64,000 bases of DNA from positions 62,001 through 126,000 of the forward strand of contig NZ_SWJZ01000008.1 of NCBI RefSeq assembly GCF_005144475.1, read 5' to 3'. This document shows positions 35,475-44,525 of this stretch, in pieces. Source of the DNA: Rhodobacter capsulatus (lineage in GTDB: Bacteria; Pseudomonadota; Alphaproteobacteria; Rhodobacterales; Rhodobacteraceae). The translations under genes were made by a program, and so were the position numbers. The notes below the pieces were generated by a model that saw only the letters and a list, made by a program, of their open reading frames with translations, had not been told where the DNA came from and ran no database searches. Numbering within the stretch: the stretch's first letter is position 1; every line of letters begins with the position of its first letter.

Positions 35475-36943
35475 CCGTCGAGCGCGTTCATCAGCCAGTA
35501 AAGCCCGGCCGACAGCACCGCCGAGGCGGGCACGGTGATGATCCAGGCCGCAACGACCGTGGTGATATGCGAGCGCCGCACCAGCAACCGGCGCGAGCGT
35601 TCCTCGGGCGGGATCACCTTGCCCTTTTGCAGACCCAGCATCCGCGCCCGGCGTTCCGCATGCCATTCGCGGTAAAAGCCGACGCCGAAGACGCCGCCCA
35701 CCGCGATATGGGTCGAGGACACCGGCAGACCCAGCCACGAGGCGACGATGACGGTGATCGCCGCCGACAGAGCGACGCAATAGGCCCGCATCGCATTGAG
35801 CTTGGTGATCTCCGATCCCACCAGCTTGATCAGCCGCGGCCCGAACAGCGTCAGCCCGACCGAAATGCCGAAAGCGCCGACCGCCATGATCCAGAACGGC
35901 ACCTCGACCTTGTCGGTCAGCGTGCCGTCCTGCACCGCATGGACGATCGCCGCGAGCGGCCCGACCGCATTGGCCACGTCATTCGCCCCATGCGCAAAGG
36001 ACAAAAGCGCCGCCGACACGATCAACGGGATGGTGAACAGCTTTTTCAGCGTCTTCTTGCGGTTCTCCTGGCCCTCGGATTGCGCGCGCACCAGCGGCAC
36101 CGAAACGCCCCAGGACACGAACCCGACCAGAGCGCCGATCAGCAGCGACGCGCCAAGCGAGAGGTCCAGGATCCTCGTCAGCCCCTTGAGCGCCAGATAG
36201 GCGGCGAAGGTGCCGGACATGAAGCCGATCAGCATCGGCACCCATTTGCGCGCCGCGGTGATCTTGTCCTCGACATAGAGGATCTTCGCCTTGATGAAGG
36301 CAAGGAAAAGCGCGGCAAAGATCCCGCCCAGCACCGGCGAAATCACCCAGCTCGCGGAAATCGTCGCGATCGCGGGCCAGTTCACCGCGCCAAAGCCTGC
36401 CGCGGCCACGCCCGCGCCGACGACCCCGCCGACGATCGAATGGGTGGTGGACACGGGCGCCCCCATCCAGGTCGCCACATGCAGCCACAGCGCCGAGGCC
36501 AGCAGCGCCGCCATCATCGCCCAGATGAAATGCGCCGCATCGGGCACGGCCTCGGGCGCCAGAATCCCGGTCGAGACGGTCTTGACCACGTCGCCCCCGG
36601 CAATCAGCGAACCCGCGATCTCGAAGATCGCGGCGATGATCAGCGCCCCCCCCAGCGTCAGCGCATTCGCACCGACGGCCGGGCCCATGTTGTTGGCGAC
36701 GTCATTGGCACCGATGTTGAGCGCCATATAGGCGCCGATCGCGGCGGCGAAGACCACGATCAGCCCGCCCGGCTGCGCCCCCATCAGGATCGCGGCGAAA
36801 ACCCCGGCCAGCACGATGAAGGCCAGACCGATCCCCGGCGCCACCAGCGGCCGGGCCACGAATTGCGTCGCCTCTTCCAGAAGACCGATCCGGCTCAGAT
36901 CCTTGTCGAGCGTCTTCCATTGGTTGATCGGCGGTGTAGCCAC
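35471..36943 (-). CDS. PiT family inorganic phosphate transporter
   Basis: 490 residues with roughly eleven to twelve membrane segments. The duplicated PiT signature is visible twice: [16 protein letters not shown] near 75-90 and [17 protein letters not shown] near 320-336. A companion motif [17 protein letters not shown] occurs near 165, with [13 protein letters not shown] near 405. It imports phosphate, usually as a metal-phosphate complex, with the proton gradient. A half-matching Pho box lies upstream, although PiT genes are often not Pho-regulated. No pit accessory gene (DUF47 family) is next to it. Confidence 0.92.
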   Translation of the reverse strand: MATPPINQWKTLDKDLSRIGLLEEATQFVARPLVAPGIGLAFIVLAGVFAAILMGAQPGGLIVVFAAAIGAYMALNIGANDVANNMGPAVGANALTLGGALIIAAIFEIAGSLIAGGDVVKTVSTGILAPEAVPDAAHFIWAMMAALLASALWLHVATWMGAPVSTTHSIVGGVVGAGVAAAGFGAVNWPAIATISASWVISPVLGGIFAALFLAFIKAKILYVEDKITAARKWVPMLIGFMSGTFAAYLALKGLTRILDLSLGASLLIGALVGFVSWGVSVPLVRAQSEGQENRKKTLKKLFTIPLIVSAALLSFAHGANDVANAVGPLAAIVHAVQDGTLTDKVEVPFWIMAVGAFGISVGLTLFGPRLIKLVGSEITKLNAMRAYCVALSAAITVIVASWLGLPVSSTHIAVGGVFGVGFYREWHAERRARMLGLQKGKVIPPEERSRRLLVRRSHITTVVAAWIITVPASAVLSAGLYWLMNALDG

Positions 36944-36964
36944 GGTCTTTCCCCTGCCCGACGC

Positions 36965-36982
36965 CCGTCACAAAACTGACAG
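36965..36982 (-). promoter_or_regulatory. Possible Pho box upstream of the phosphate transporter
   Basis: On the minus strand CTGTCAG-TTTT-GTGACGG begins 39 bases before the start codon. The first heptamer matches the Pho repeat CTGTCAT at six of seven positions; the second is poor. Treat as tentative. Confidence 0.3.
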
Positions 36983-37040
36983 CCGTCCGTTACGTTCGCG
37001 CGTGGGTTAGACCTGATGCCCGCTCAAGGCAATGCGACCT

Positions 37041-37487
37041 TCACGAAAACGTGCGCAAGATCTGCTTCAATTCGCGTTCCTGCACCCGTTTCGCCGCCGC
37101 CTTGGGCGGGACGAATTGTCGCGCCCGACGCCCGACCTCGGGATAGTCGTCATCTAGCCCCTCGACATCGACGACGAAGCACAGCACCTTGCAGCGCTGT
37201 TCAAGCCCGTTCTTGCGCCGCTTCGTGTAATGAAAGGCGCCGACCGGATCGGCATTCACCCGGCCGCGCACCCCCGCCTCTTCCCAGGCTTCGCGCAGCG
37301 CCGCCTCGGCCAGGGTCTTGCCGCGCATCGGCCAGCCCTTCGGCACGATGCAGCGCTTGGTGTCCAGCGAGGAGACCAGCAGCACCTCGGTTTCGCGGCC
37401 CTTGCCGCGCCGACAGATCGCCGCCACCTGCAGGGCCTCGGGGCGGTGGCCCAGCAGATTGCGCAAAAACGGGGGCAGGCCGATCAT
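37041..37487 (-). CDS. Nudix hydrolase
   Basis: 148 residues. The Nudix box reads GWPMRGKTLAEAALREAWEEAGV; the core REAWEEAGV that binds the metal is intact, while the first Glu of the canonical box is Lys. This variant is common in alphaproteobacterial Nudix proteins that resemble diphosphoinositol-polyphosphate hydrolases. The enzyme would cleave a nucleoside-diphosphate-linked or similar substrate. Start ATG 37487 overlaps the upstream kinase gene by ATGA. It is the last gene of the arfB-aminotransferase-kinase-Nudix unit. Specific substrate unknown. Confidence 0.8.
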   Translation of the reverse strand: MIGLPPFLRNLLGHRPEALQVAAICRRGKGRETEVLLVSSLDTKRCIVPKGWPMRGKTLAEAALREAWEEAGVRGRVNADPVGAFHYTKRRKNGLEQRCKVLCFVVDVEGLDDDYPEVGRRARQFVPPKAAAKRVQERELKQILRTFS

Positions 37488-38458
37488 CCGATGTCCCCCC
37501 AGGGGCTGCCGTCGTCCAGCAGCATCCGCGCCAGTGCCACCGCCCGATAGGCATAGGCGCGCTGGCGGCGGCTGTCGGCGGGCGCCCGGGTGACGACCCA
37601 TCCGGCAGAAACGAAGGCCCGCACCGCAAGGAACAGCGGCAGCAGCTCCAATTGATTAACAGTCAATTGTCTTCGGCTGCGATAGCCCGCGACCAGACGG
37701 CGGGCATGTTCGGGCAACAGCGGATCGCCCCAGCTTTGCACCAGCGCCGAGGCCAGATCGTAAAGCCGCCAGCCCGGGCCGCTGTCGTCGAAATCGATCA
37801 GCCGCAGGCCCTGCCGGGTGATCATCGCATTCGAGCGCAAGGTGTCGGCGTGGATCGGTCCGAAATCGGTGGCACGGGGCAAAAGCCCCCGCGCCTTGTC
37901 GCGCGCGGCGCGCAGAAGGGCGCTTTCCTCGGGCGTCAGCGTCGGCGCCTCCCAGAACCGGCCCAGCCGCGGGGTCTCGCCCAGAAGCGCCTCGGCGTCC
38001 CAGCCCGCGCGCGGGAAGGGCCGGGGGCAGGCGCCCGCATCGGTGGCATTGTGCAGATCGGCGATCAGCGCGCCGAAATCCTCGGCCCGGGCCAGAACGG
38101 CACTGTTTTCCAAGGGGGCCACGGCCTCGCCCATCGGCCGCCCCTCGATCCAGCGCAGGCAGGAAAAGGTCAGCCCGCGCGCCTGCACCACCCAGGCGCC
38201 ATTCGCCGCCGGGATCGGTTCGGCCACCGCCACGCCATGGTCGCACAGCCGCGCCGACCAGGCCAGCTCGGCGGCAATCGCGGAGGCATCCTGATAGCCG
38301 GGACGGTGCAGCCGCAGCGCCGCCTTGGTGCCGGTGGGCAGGATGGTGCCGAAGACGATGTTTTCGGATCGCCAGACCAGCTGCAGCGGCGCGCCCCTGC
38401 ACAGCCAGGCGCGTTGCGCCTCGGCGGCGATCTCGTAGGCGGCGGCGTCATCCATCAT
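37484..38458 (-). CDS. Phosphotransferase of the APH / homoserine-kinase-II-like family
   Basis: 324 residues with the protein-kinase-like APH fold. ENIVFGTILPTGTKAALRLHR near 32-52 is the nucleotide-binding strand region. The catalytic loop is DFGPIHADTLRSNAMI near 198-213 (HxD then N), and the Mg Asp is in LRLIDFDDSGPGWRLYDLA near 219-237. It should phosphorylate a small hydroxylated molecule. Its direct coupling (4-base overlap) to a class-III aminotransferase mirrors the hydroxylysine kinase plus phospho-lyase pair. A perfect AT-rich inverted repeat occurs inside the gene at 37649-37669. Confidence 0.78.
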   Translation of the reverse strand: MMDDAAAYEIAAEAQRAWLCRGAPLQLVWRSENIVFGTILPTGTKAALRLHRPGYQDASAIAAELAWSARLCDHGVAVAEPIPAANGAWVVQARGLTFSCLRWIEGRPMGEAVAPLENSAVLARAEDFGALIADLHNATDAGACPRPFPRAGWDAEALLGETPRLGRFWEAPTLTPEESALLRAARDKARGLLPRATDFGPIHADTLRSNAMITRQGLRLIDFDDSGPGWRLYDLASALVQSWGDPLLPEHARRLVAGYRSRRQLTVNQLELLPLFLAVRAFVSAGWVVTRAPADSRRQRAYAYRAVALARMLLDDGSPWGDIG

Positions 38459-39717
38459 GCGGGGATCTTTCGCAAGATCGCATCAAGCGTCTCGACCAGT
38501 TGCGCGGCATTGTCGCGTGAAAACGGCATCGGCGGCCGCATCTTGAGAATATGCTGACCGCGCCCGACCCGGCCCAGCAGGATGCCTTCCTCCTTGGCGG
38601 CCTCGACCACCCGGCCGCAGAAATCGGTGGCGGGCTGGCCATCGGCGGCAAATTCGATGCCGAAGAAAAGGCCGAAGCCGCGGGTGTCGGCGATCAGCGG
38701 ATGGCGCAAGCCGCGCAAAAGGTCGCGCGCATGCTGGCCGACATCGCGGGCGTTTTCGACCAGGCCCTCGTCTTCGATCACGTCCAGCACGGCATTGGCC
38801 GCGGCACAGGAAACGGGATTGCCCGCGAAAGTGTTGAAATAGCCGAAGGCGGTGCGAAAGGCCGCCATCACCTCGGGACGCGCGATCACCGCGGCGACCG
38901 GATGGCCGTTGCCCATCGGCTTGCCCAAGGTCACCACATCGGGGGCAAAGCCAAGAAACTCATGGCCCCACCAATGCGACCCCACCCGGCCAAAGCCCGG
39001 CTGCACCTCGTCGCACAGGATCAGCCCCCCAGCCTTGCGCACCACCTCGACGGTCGGAGCAAGGAACCCGGGGCCGATACCCGGCGTCCCCTCGTTCGCG
39101 AAGATCGGGCAGAGCATGAGGCCCGCAAAACCGTGGCCGGAAGCCTCCAGATCGGCAATCGCCCGGGCCACGCCTGCGGCAAAGGCCTGCGGCTGCGCGG
39201 CCAAGGAGCCGCCCAAGGGCGCCAGACTGTCGGGCGCGGGCACGCGGCGGATATGGGGCGGGTAGCCGCCGATCGGCGGACGCCGGGTCGACAGATGCGC
39301 GACGGCCGTGGTGTTGCCGTGATAGGTGTTGTCGGTGGCAATCAGCCCGGTCTTGCCGGTCGCCGCCTGCGCCATCCGCAGCGCGACATCATTCGCCTCG
39401 GAGCCGGTGCAGGTCATCAGCATCTGGCGGAGATCGTGACCGAATTTCGCGATGAGCCGCTCACCGTAATTCAGGATCCCGTCATGCAGATAGCGGGTGT
39501 GGGTGTTCAGCACCGAAGCCTGCGCCGCAATCGCCGCGACCACGCGGGGATGTCCATGGCCGACATGCGCGACGTTGTTGTAGCAATCCAGATAGCGCCG
39601 CCCGGTCTCGTCAAAAAGCCAGACGCCCTCGCCGCGCACGATCTGCAAGGGGCGCTCGTAAAAGGTCGGCACATTCGGCCCCAAAAGCCGCGTGCGGCGG
39701 GCCAGCAGGTCACTCAT
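38455..39717 (-). CDS. Class III aminotransferase / possible amino-alcohol phosphate phospho-lyase
   Basis: 420 residues, PLP fold-type I. TCTGSEANDVALRMA near 102-116 binds the PLP phosphate, GLILCDEVQPGFGRVG near 232-247 carries the Asp, and VVTLGKPMGNGHPVAAV near 262-278 carries the Schiff-base Lys. The CDEVQPGFGR motif and the flanking kinase gene resemble human AGXT2L1/L2-type enzymes, which eliminate phosphate from phosphoethanolamine or 5-phosphohydroxylysine rather than transaminate. That activity is an inference from family and context. It overlaps arfB by eight bases upstream and the kinase by four downstream. Confidence 0.8.
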   Translation of the reverse strand: MSDLLARRTRLLGPNVPTFYERPLQIVRGEGVWLFDETGRRYLDCYNNVAHVGHGHPRVVAAIAAQASVLNTHTRYLHDGILNYGERLIAKFGHDLRQMLMTCTGSEANDVALRMAQAATGKTGLIATDNTYHGNTTAVAHLSTRRPPIGGYPPHIRRVPAPDSLAPLGGSLAAQPQAFAAGVARAIADLEASGHGFAGLMLCPIFANEGTPGIGPGFLAPTVEVVRKAGGLILCDEVQPGFGRVGSHWWGHEFLGFAPDVVTLGKPMGNGHPVAAVIARPEVMAAFRTAFGYFNTFAGNPVSCAAANAVLDVIEDEGLVENARDVGQHARDLLRGLRHPLIADTRGFGLFFGIEFAADGQPATDFCGRVVEAAKEEGILLGRVGRGQHILKMRPPMPFSRDNAAQLVETLDAILRKIPA

Positions 39718-40132
39718 CCTCGCCCACCCTGCCCCGCAGCGCCTTCACCTCGCCCCGCACCGTCTTCGCCGCCAGCCGCCGCCGCTGACTGCCCAGGGTC
39801 GGCTTCGTCGCCACCCGCCGCTTCGGCGCCACCAGCGCGGCGCGGATCATCTCGGCCAGCCGTTCCCGCGCCAGCTCGCGGTTGCGCAGCTGACTGCGTG
39901 TCTCCTCGGCCCGGATCACGATGGCGCCGTCCAGCGTCCATTTCCGCCCCGCCAGCCGCTGCAACCGCGCCTTCACCGGGGGCGTCAGATGCGGGCTGCG
40001 CGCGGCCTCGAACCGAAGTTCCACCGCAGTCGAGACCTTGTTGACATTCTGCCCCCCCGGCCCCTGCGAGCGCGTGAAGCTTTCCGACAGTTCCCAGTCG
40101 GCAATCGCCAATGTGTCGTCAATCCACAGCAT
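39710..40132 (-). CDS. arfB: Alternative ribosome-rescue factor / peptidyl-tRNA hydrolase ArfB (YaeJ)
   Basis: 140 residues. The catalytic GGQ is at 26-28 in SQGPGGQNVNKVST. The C-terminal tail is Lys/Arg-rich (APKRRVATKPTLGSQRRRL), as needed to enter the empty mRNA channel of a stalled ribosome. It lacks the codon-recognition domains of release factors. ArfB hydrolyses peptidyl-tRNA on non-stop complexes, backing up tmRNA. It is the first gene of the leftward unit containing the aminotransferase; the functional link to it is not obvious. The region upstream carries the mosaic repeat element downstream of mtaB. Confidence 0.9.
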   Translation of the reverse strand: MLWIDDTLAIADWELSESFTRSQGPGGQNVNKVSTAVELRFEAARSPHLTPPVKARLQRLAGRKWTLDGAIVIRAEETRSQLRNRELARERLAEMIRAALVAPKRRVATKPTLGSQRRRLAAKTVRGEVKALRGRVGEDE

Positions 40133-40162
40133 GGACCCAACCTAAACACCGATCCGAAAAAC

Positions 40163-40223
40163 AAAAGCCCCCGGCCCTTTATCTTGCCGAAAATATCCAA
40201 GGGCGTGCGGGGCAGAGCCCCGC
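40163..40223 (-). terminator. Hairpin plus diverged repeat unit downstream of mtaB
   Basis: On the minus strand, right after the mtaB stop, GCGGGGC-TCT-GCCCCGC (40223-40207) forms a perfect 7-bp hairpin. Eight bases later comes GGATATTTTCGGCAAGATAA (from 40198), a diverged form of the GTATTTGNNCCAAGAAGAA unit, then a G/C block and a T-rich tract. The same order occurs behind grpE. Confidence 0.7.
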
Positions 40224-40225
40224 TC

Positions 40226-41485
40226 TCAGGCCAGCAGACGGGCACCATCCTGCCCGGAAATGCGCAAGGACATCACCGTGCCCTCCGGCATATCACGGTC
40301 AAACGACACTTCGGTGAAATATTCGGTCCGACCGAGCCGCGGCCCCTCGGTCAGCACCTGCCGCAGCTGCCCCACCTCGGCCGCCAGATGCCGGAGAAGC
40401 GCCGCCTCGCCCGCCGCCCGCAGCCGCGCCGCCCGGTCCTTGATCAGCGGCCCCGCCACCCGCGGCATCCGCGCGGCGGGCGTGCCCTTGCGCGCCGAAT
40501 AGGGGAAGACATGCAGGAAGGTCAGGCCGCAGTCCGCGACCAGCCGCAGGGAGTTTTCGAACATCTCCTCGGTCTCGGTCGGAAAGCCCGCGATGATGTC
40601 GGCGCCAAAGACGATGCCGGGGCGCAGCCGCCGCGCCTCCTCGCAAAAGGCGATCGCATCGTCGCGCAGATGCCGCCGCTTCATCCGCTTCAGGATCATG
40701 TCATCGCCATGCTGGAGCGACAGATGCAGATGCGGCATCAGCCGGGGCTCGGTCGCGATCGCCAGCATCAGGTTGTCATCCGCCTCGATGCTGTCGATCG
40801 AGGAAATCCGCAGCCGCGCCAGATCGGGCACCAGCCGCAGGATCCGCATCACCAGATCGCCAAGCCGTGGGCCGCCCGGCAGATCGGCCCCCCAGGAGGT
40901 GAGATCGACCCCGGTCAGCACCACTTCGGCAAAGCCGCGATCGACGAGCCGCTTGATCTGCTCGACCACCACCCCGGCCGGGACAGACCGCGAATTGCCG
41001 CGCCCGAACGGGATGATGCAGAAGGTGCAGCGATGATCGCAGCCGTTTTGCACCTGCACATAGGCGCGGTGCCGCCCGAAACCGTCGATCAGATGACCGG
41101 CAGTTTCCTTGACCGAGAGGATGTCATCGACCATCACCCGCTCGGTTTCGCCAATGAAATCCGCCCCTTTCGGCGCCAGCGCCGCCCAGGTTTCGGGCTG
41201 CATCTTCTCGTGATTGCCGACGACGCGCGTCACTTCGGTCATCGCCGCGAAAGTCTCGGGTTCGGTCTGCGCGGCGCAGCCGGTGACGATGATCGCCGCA
41301 CCGGGATTTTCGCGCGCAAGCTTGCGGATCTCCTGCTTGGCCTTGCGCACCGCCTCGGCGGTGACGGCGCAGGTGTTCACGACGACCGCGCCGGAAAGAC
41401 CGGCCTGCGCGGCCAGCTCTTTCATCGCCTCGGTCTCATAGGCATTCAGCCGACAGCCGAGCGTGGAAAAGACCGGCGGTTTCAT
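40226..41485 (-). CDS. mtaB: tRNA t6A37 methylthiotransferase MtaB
   Basis: 419 residues, radical-SAM methylthiotransferase. The N-terminal UPF0004 domain has its three cluster Cys in [17 protein letters not shown] and [10 protein letters not shown]. The radical-SAM CxxxCxxC is in [17 protein letters not shown] near 145-161. A TRAM-like C-terminal region follows. It converts t6A to ms2t6A at position 37 of ANN-decoding tRNAs, which fits the tRNA-Lys gene nearby only coincidentally. Start ATG 41485 overlaps dapF by ATGA, rejecting a longer frame that runs into dapF. A hairpin terminator follows. Confidence 0.92.
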   Translation of the reverse strand: MKPPVFSTLGCRLNAYETEAMKELAAQAGLSGAVVVNTCAVTAEAVRKAKQEIRKLARENPGAAIIVTGCAAQTEPETFAAMTEVTRVVGNHEKMQPETWAALAPKGADFIGETERVMVDDILSVKETAGHLIDGFGRHRAYVQVQNGCDHRCTFCIIPFGRGNSRSVPAGVVVEQIKRLVDRGFAEVVLTGVDLTSWGADLPGGPRLGDLVMRILRLVPDLARLRISSIDSIEADDNLMLAIATEPRLMPHLHLSLQHGDDMILKRMKRRHLRDDAIAFCEEARRLRPGIVFGADIIAGFPTETEEMFENSLRLVADCGLTFLHVFPYSARKGTPAARMPRVAGPLIKDRAARLRAAGEAALLRHLAAEVGQLRQVLTEGPRLGRTEYFTEVSFDRDMPEGTVMSLRISGQDGARLLA

Positions 41486-42315
41486 AGGGTTGTAAGGAAG
41501 GCGGGGGACAGCTGCGCCTCGAAGACCAGCGCGGTCGGGCCGGTCATCCAGACGCCGTCTTCGCGCCAGTCGATTTCCAGCCGCCCGCCATCGACATCGA
41601 CGATCACCTGCCGCCCGGTCAGGCCGCGCAGATGCGCCGCCACCGCCGTCGCACAGGTGCCCGAGCCGCAGGCCAGCGTGATGCCCGCGCCGCGTTCCCA
41701 GACCCGCATCCGCAGATGATCGGGCCCGACAAGCGCGGCGAATTCGACATTGGTGCGTTCGGGGAAGAGCGGATGATGCTCGATCTTCGGGCCAAGGCCC
41801 GAAACATCGGCGGCCTCGGCATCCTCGACGAAGAAGATGCAATGCGGATTGCCCATGCCGACGGCGACGGGATCGCCCGCCAGCGGCAGCGCCAGCGGAT
41901 CCCCCGCCACGGGAATCGCCGCGGCCTCCAGAATCGGGGCGCCCATGTTGACGGACACCAGCCCGTCCGCGCGCCGCCGCGCCGAAAGCCGGCCGCGCGC
42001 CGTGGTCAGCGTGACGCGATCCTTGCCCAGATCGCGCATCATCAGATCCGAGACGCAGCGCGTGGCATTGCCGCAGGCCCCCGCCTTCGAGCCATCCGAG
42101 TTCCAGAATTCCAGCGTGAAATCCGCGCCCTCGGCGGGCAGGATCACCGCAAGCTGGTCGAAGCCGACGCCGCGATGCCGGTCGCCCAGCGCCCGCGCCA
42201 GCGCAGGCGTCACCGGGTTTTCACCGCTGCGCGCGTCGATCACGACGAAGTCGTTGCCAAGGCCGTGCATCTTCAGAAAGCGCAGGCCGGGTTCGGAAAG
42301 GGGTCTGTTGTCCAT
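41482..42315 (-). CDS. dapF: Diaminopimelate epimerase
   Basis: 277 residues. It interconverts LL- and meso-diaminopimelate for lysine and peptidoglycan synthesis. [14 protein letters not shown] near 15-28 opens the fold. The two catalytic Cys are in [11 protein letters not shown] near 85 and [15 protein letters not shown] near 222. The CGNAT form rather than CGNGI is common in alphaproteobacteria. mtaB follows with a 4-base overlap. The 106-base gap upstream contains the tRNA-Lys promoter on the opposite strand. Confidence 0.93.
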   Translation of the reverse strand: MDNRPLSEPGLRFLKMHGLGNDFVVIDARSGENPVTPALARALGDRHRGVGFDQLAVILPAEGADFTLEFWNSDGSKAGACGNATRCVSDLMMRDLGKDRVTLTTARGRLSARRRADGLVSVNMGAPILEAAAIPVAGDPLALPLAGDPVAVGMGNPHCIFFVEDAEAADVSGLGPKIEHHPLFPERTNVEFAALVGPDHLRMRVWERGAGITLACGSGTCATAVAAHLRGLTGRQVIVDVDGGRLEIDWREDGVWMTGPTALVFEAQLSPAFLTTL

Positions 42316-42379
42316 GCGCGCCCTCTACACCCCGTCCGCAGTTTTTTCCAGTGCCGCGATTTTTTTCGCGTTTTGGCCC

Positions 42380-42408
42380 TTGACCCCCCCGACGCAGGCC
42401 TTTAGAGA
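42380..42408 (+). promoter_or_regulatory. Likely sigma-70 promoter of tRNA-Lys
   Basis: TTGACC at 42380-42385 and TTAGAG/TAGAGA at 42402-42408 are spaced 16-17 bases. They end 14 bases before the mature tRNA, as expected for a short 5' leader. Confidence 0.6.
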
Positions 42409-42421
42409 GCGCCGCAGTGAT

Positions 42422-42497
42422 GGGCCGTTAGCTCAGTTGGTAGAGCAGCTGACTTTTAATCAGCGGGTCGCAGGTTCGAATCCTGCACGGCTCACCA
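42422..42497 (+). tRNA. tRNA-Lys (anticodon TTT)
   Basis: 76 bases with encoded CCA. The acceptor stem GGGCCGT pairs with ACGGCTC. The D-arm contains AGCTCAGTTGGTAGAGC. The anticodon arm GCTGA-CTTTTAA-TCAGC places TTT at 42455-42457, reading AAA and AAG lysine codons. The T-arm contains the canonical GGTTCGAATCC. It is a single tRNA gene with its own promoter and a UUCG hairpin downstream. No integrase or duplicated 3' end was seen nearby, so it is not in use as an attachment site in this window. Confidence 0.98.
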
Positions 42498-42529
42498 TCA
42501 CTCTCTCCGCGGATCGCGAAAAGAAACAA

Positions 42530-42541
42530 CCCCTTCGGGGG
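42530..42541 (+). terminator. UUCG tetraloop hairpin after tRNA-Lys
   Basis: CCCC-TTCG-GGGG forms a short, very stable hairpin. Ten bases on is CTTTTCG. It is weak as an intrinsic terminator and may partially end the tRNA transcript ahead of msrB. Confidence 0.5.
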
Positions 42542-42589
42542 CTGGACTTTTCGTGCCCCCGGACCATCTGGGCCGCAGGAGGCCGAAAG

Positions 42590-43036
42590 ATGGACAAGAA
42601 ATATCACAAGACCCCCGAAGCGCTGGCCCGGCTGACACCGGAGCAATTCCGCGTCACGCAGGAAAGCGGCACCGAGCGTGCCTTTACCGGGGCATTCTGG
42701 AATACCACCGACCCCGGGCTTTATGTCGATGTGGTTTCGGGCGAGCCGCTGTTTTCCTCGCGCGACAAGTTCGACAGCCACTGCGGCTGGCCCTCGTTCA
42801 CCCATCCGGTCGCGCCTGCGCATGTCCGCGAGCATCGCGATCTCAGCCATGGCATGATCCGGACCGAGGTGCGCTCGGCCCATGGCGACAGCCATCTGGG
42901 CCATGTCTTCCCCGATGGCCCGCGCGATCGCGGCGGGCTGCGCTATTGCATCAACTCGGCCAGTTTGCGGTTCATCCCGAAAGATCGCATGGAGGCCGAG
43001 GGTTACGGCGACTGGCTGGCAGAACTGGAGGCGTGA
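42590..43036 (+). CDS. msrB: Peptide-methionine (R)-S-oxide reductase
   Basis: 148 residues. It repairs the R epimer of methionine sulfoxide in proteins. [11 protein letters not shown] near 65-75 and the catalytic Cys in [13 protein letters not shown] near 123-135 are present. The zinc-binding CxxC pairs found in many MsrB proteins are missing (the region reads [12 protein letters not shown]), so this is the zinc-free type, with the Cys in HCGW the candidate resolving residue. Start ATG 42590 follows AGGAGG. msrA begins four bases after the stop, giving a repair pair for both epimers. Confidence 0.92.
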   Translation: MDKKYHKTPEALARLTPEQFRVTQESGTERAFTGAFWNTTDPGLYVDVVSGEPLFSSRDKFDSHCGWPSFTHPVAPAHVREHRDLSHGMIRTEVRSAHGDSHLGHVFPDGPRDRGGLRYCINSASLRFIPKDRMEAEGYGDWLAELEA

Positions 43037-43040
43037 GACG

Positions 43041-43538
43041 ATGGAAAAGGCGATACTGGCGGGTGGCTGCTTCTGGGGGATGCAGGATCTGATCCGCAAG
43101 CTGCCCGGGGTGATCTCGACCCGCGTCGGCTATTCGGGCGGCGACGTGGCGCAGGCCACCTATCGCAACCACGGCACCCATGCCGAGGCGATCGAGATCG
43201 TCTTTGATCCGGCTCGGATCAGCTTTCGGCGGCTGCTGGAATTCTTCTTTCAGATCCACGACCCGACGACGCCGAACCGGCAGGGCAATGACATCGGCCT
43301 GTCCTATCGCTCGGCGATCTATTTCGCGAATGAAGACCAGGAACGCATCGCGAGGGACACCATCGCGGATGTCGACGCCTCGGGGCTCTGGCCGGGCAAG
43401 GTGGTGACCGAACTCGCCCCCGCCGGACCGTTCTGGCAGGCCGAGCCGGAGCATCAGGATTATCTGGAGCGGATCCCGAACGGCTACACCTGCCACAGGA
43501 TCCGCCCGAACTGGGTGCTGCCGAAGCGTCAGGAATAA
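43041..43538 (+). CDS. msrA: Peptide-methionine (S)-S-oxide reductase
   Basis: 165 residues. It reduces the S epimer of methionine sulfoxide. The catalytic block [12 protein letters not shown] is at 4-15, with Cys10. [21 protein letters not shown] near 32-52 is also diagnostic. A C-terminal Cys in [11 protein letters not shown] near 150 may be the recycling residue. No signal peptide, so cytoplasmic. It follows msrB within four bases and ends ten bases inside the convergent fliP. Confidence 0.94.
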   Translation: MEKAILAGGCFWGMQDLIRKLPGVISTRVGYSGGDVAQATYRNHGTHAEAIEIVFDPARISFRRLLEFFFQIHDPTTPNRQGNDIGLSYRSAIYFANEDQERIARDTIADVDASGLWPGKVVTELAPAGPFWQAEPEHQDYLERIPNGYTCHRIRPNWVLPKRQE

Positions 43539-44251
43539 CTGCGCACCAGCGCCCCCGAGAGCAGAACCCAGCCGTTCGCCACCACGAAGAAGGCCAGCTT
43601 GAACGGCAGGGCCACCACGGCGGGCGGCACCATCATCATCCCCATCGACATCAGGATCGCCGAGACGACCAGATCGATGATCAGGAACGGCAGGAAGACC
43701 AGAAAGCCGATCTCGAAGGCGCGGGTGATCTCCGACAGCATGAAGGAGGGCACGAGGATCGACAGCGGCGCCTCGCGCGCGGTGCCGGTGTAGGTGGCGC
43801 CTTCGCGGATCGCGGCCAGCTGGGTGAAGGTCTCGGGATCGGTGCGGCCCGCCATAAAGAGGCGGAACGGCTCGACGCCGCGTTCAAAGGCGGTGACGAT
43901 GTCGATCTTTTGCGCGATCAGCGGCTCGATCCCGGCCTGATAGCTGGCCATGAAGGTCGGCTCCATCACGAACCAGGTCAGGAACAGCGCCAGGCTGATG
44001 ATCAGCATGTTCGGCGGCGACTGTTGCAGCCCCATCGCCTGCCGCAGGATCGAGAGCACGGTGACGATGAAGGGAAAGCACGTCACCATGATCGCCAGAC
44101 CCGGCGCCAGGCTGAGCAGCGTGATCCCCGCGATGAGAATCAGCGAGGAATTCGTCAGGCTTCCGTTCCCGCCCATGTCGAGCGTGATCTCCTGCGCGCC
44201 TGCAGGCGCCGCAAGGATCATTAACGTTAATGCAAGGGCAAGACCGCGCAT
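43529..44251 (-). CDS. fliP: Flagellar export apparatus protein FliP
   Basis: 240 residues. A cleavable signal peptide (1-19, ending PAGAQ) is followed by four membrane segments. [23 protein letters not shown] near 57-79 is the conserved FliP/type-III core, and [28 protein letters not shown] marks the C-terminal signature (here only noted at [16 protein letters not shown]). FliP forms the export-gate pore with FliQ and FliR. Neither fliO, fliQ nor fliR is adjacent. It is the last gene of fliF-fliH-fliN-fliP and starts one base after fliN ends. Confidence 0.94.
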   Translation of the reverse strand: MRGLALALTLMILAAPAGAQEITLDMGGNGSLTNSSLILIAGITLLSLAPGLAIMVTCFPFIVTVLSILRQAMGLQQSPPNMLIISLALFLTWFVMEPTFMASYQAGIEPLIAQKIDIVTAFERGVEPFRLFMAGRTDPETFTQLAAIREGATYTGTAREAPLSILVPSFMLSEITRAFEIGFLVFLPFLIIDLVVSAILMSMGMMMVPPAVVALPFKLAFFVVANGWVLLSGALVRSYS

Positions 44252-44252
44252 G

Positions 44253-44525
44253 TCAGAGCCCGTTCTGCAGATCGACGACCTCGGTCAGGCGCACGGCGAG
44301 CTGGCCGTTCGATTCGCCTTCCATCTCGGTCAGCTCGCCGCGGGCAATGAGCTTGTCGCCGACATAAAGCTCGACCGGATCTTCGACCCGACGATCCAGC
44401 GGCAGGATCGAATCGCGCTTCATCCGCAACAGATCGCGCACCAGCGGCCGGGCCTTGCCCACCGAAATGGTGATCTCGATCGGAACTTGCGCAAACGGGT
44501 TGCTGGACGGGGGGGTGTCATCCAT
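44253..44525 (-). CDS. fliN: Flagellar motor switch protein FliN
   Basis: 90 residues, the short SpoA/FliN domain. IEITISVGKARPLVRDLLRM at 16-35 and LPLDRRVEDPVELYVGDKLIARGEL at 41-65 (core VEDPVELYVGDKLIARGEL) match the C-ring domain. FliN assembles into the cytoplasmic ring and assists export through FliH. fliM and fliG are not here. The start overlaps the end of fliH by eight bases. Confidence 0.92.
   Translation of the reverse strand: MDDTPPSSNPFAQVPIEITISVGKARPLVRDLLRMKRDSILPLDRRVEDPVELYVGDKLIARGELTEMEGESNGQLAVRLTEVVDLQNGL

Noticed and set aside
42422-42497. tRNA-Lys as an integration site of a mobile island
   Set aside because: No integrase, no duplicated tRNA 3' end and only housekeeping genes on both sides.
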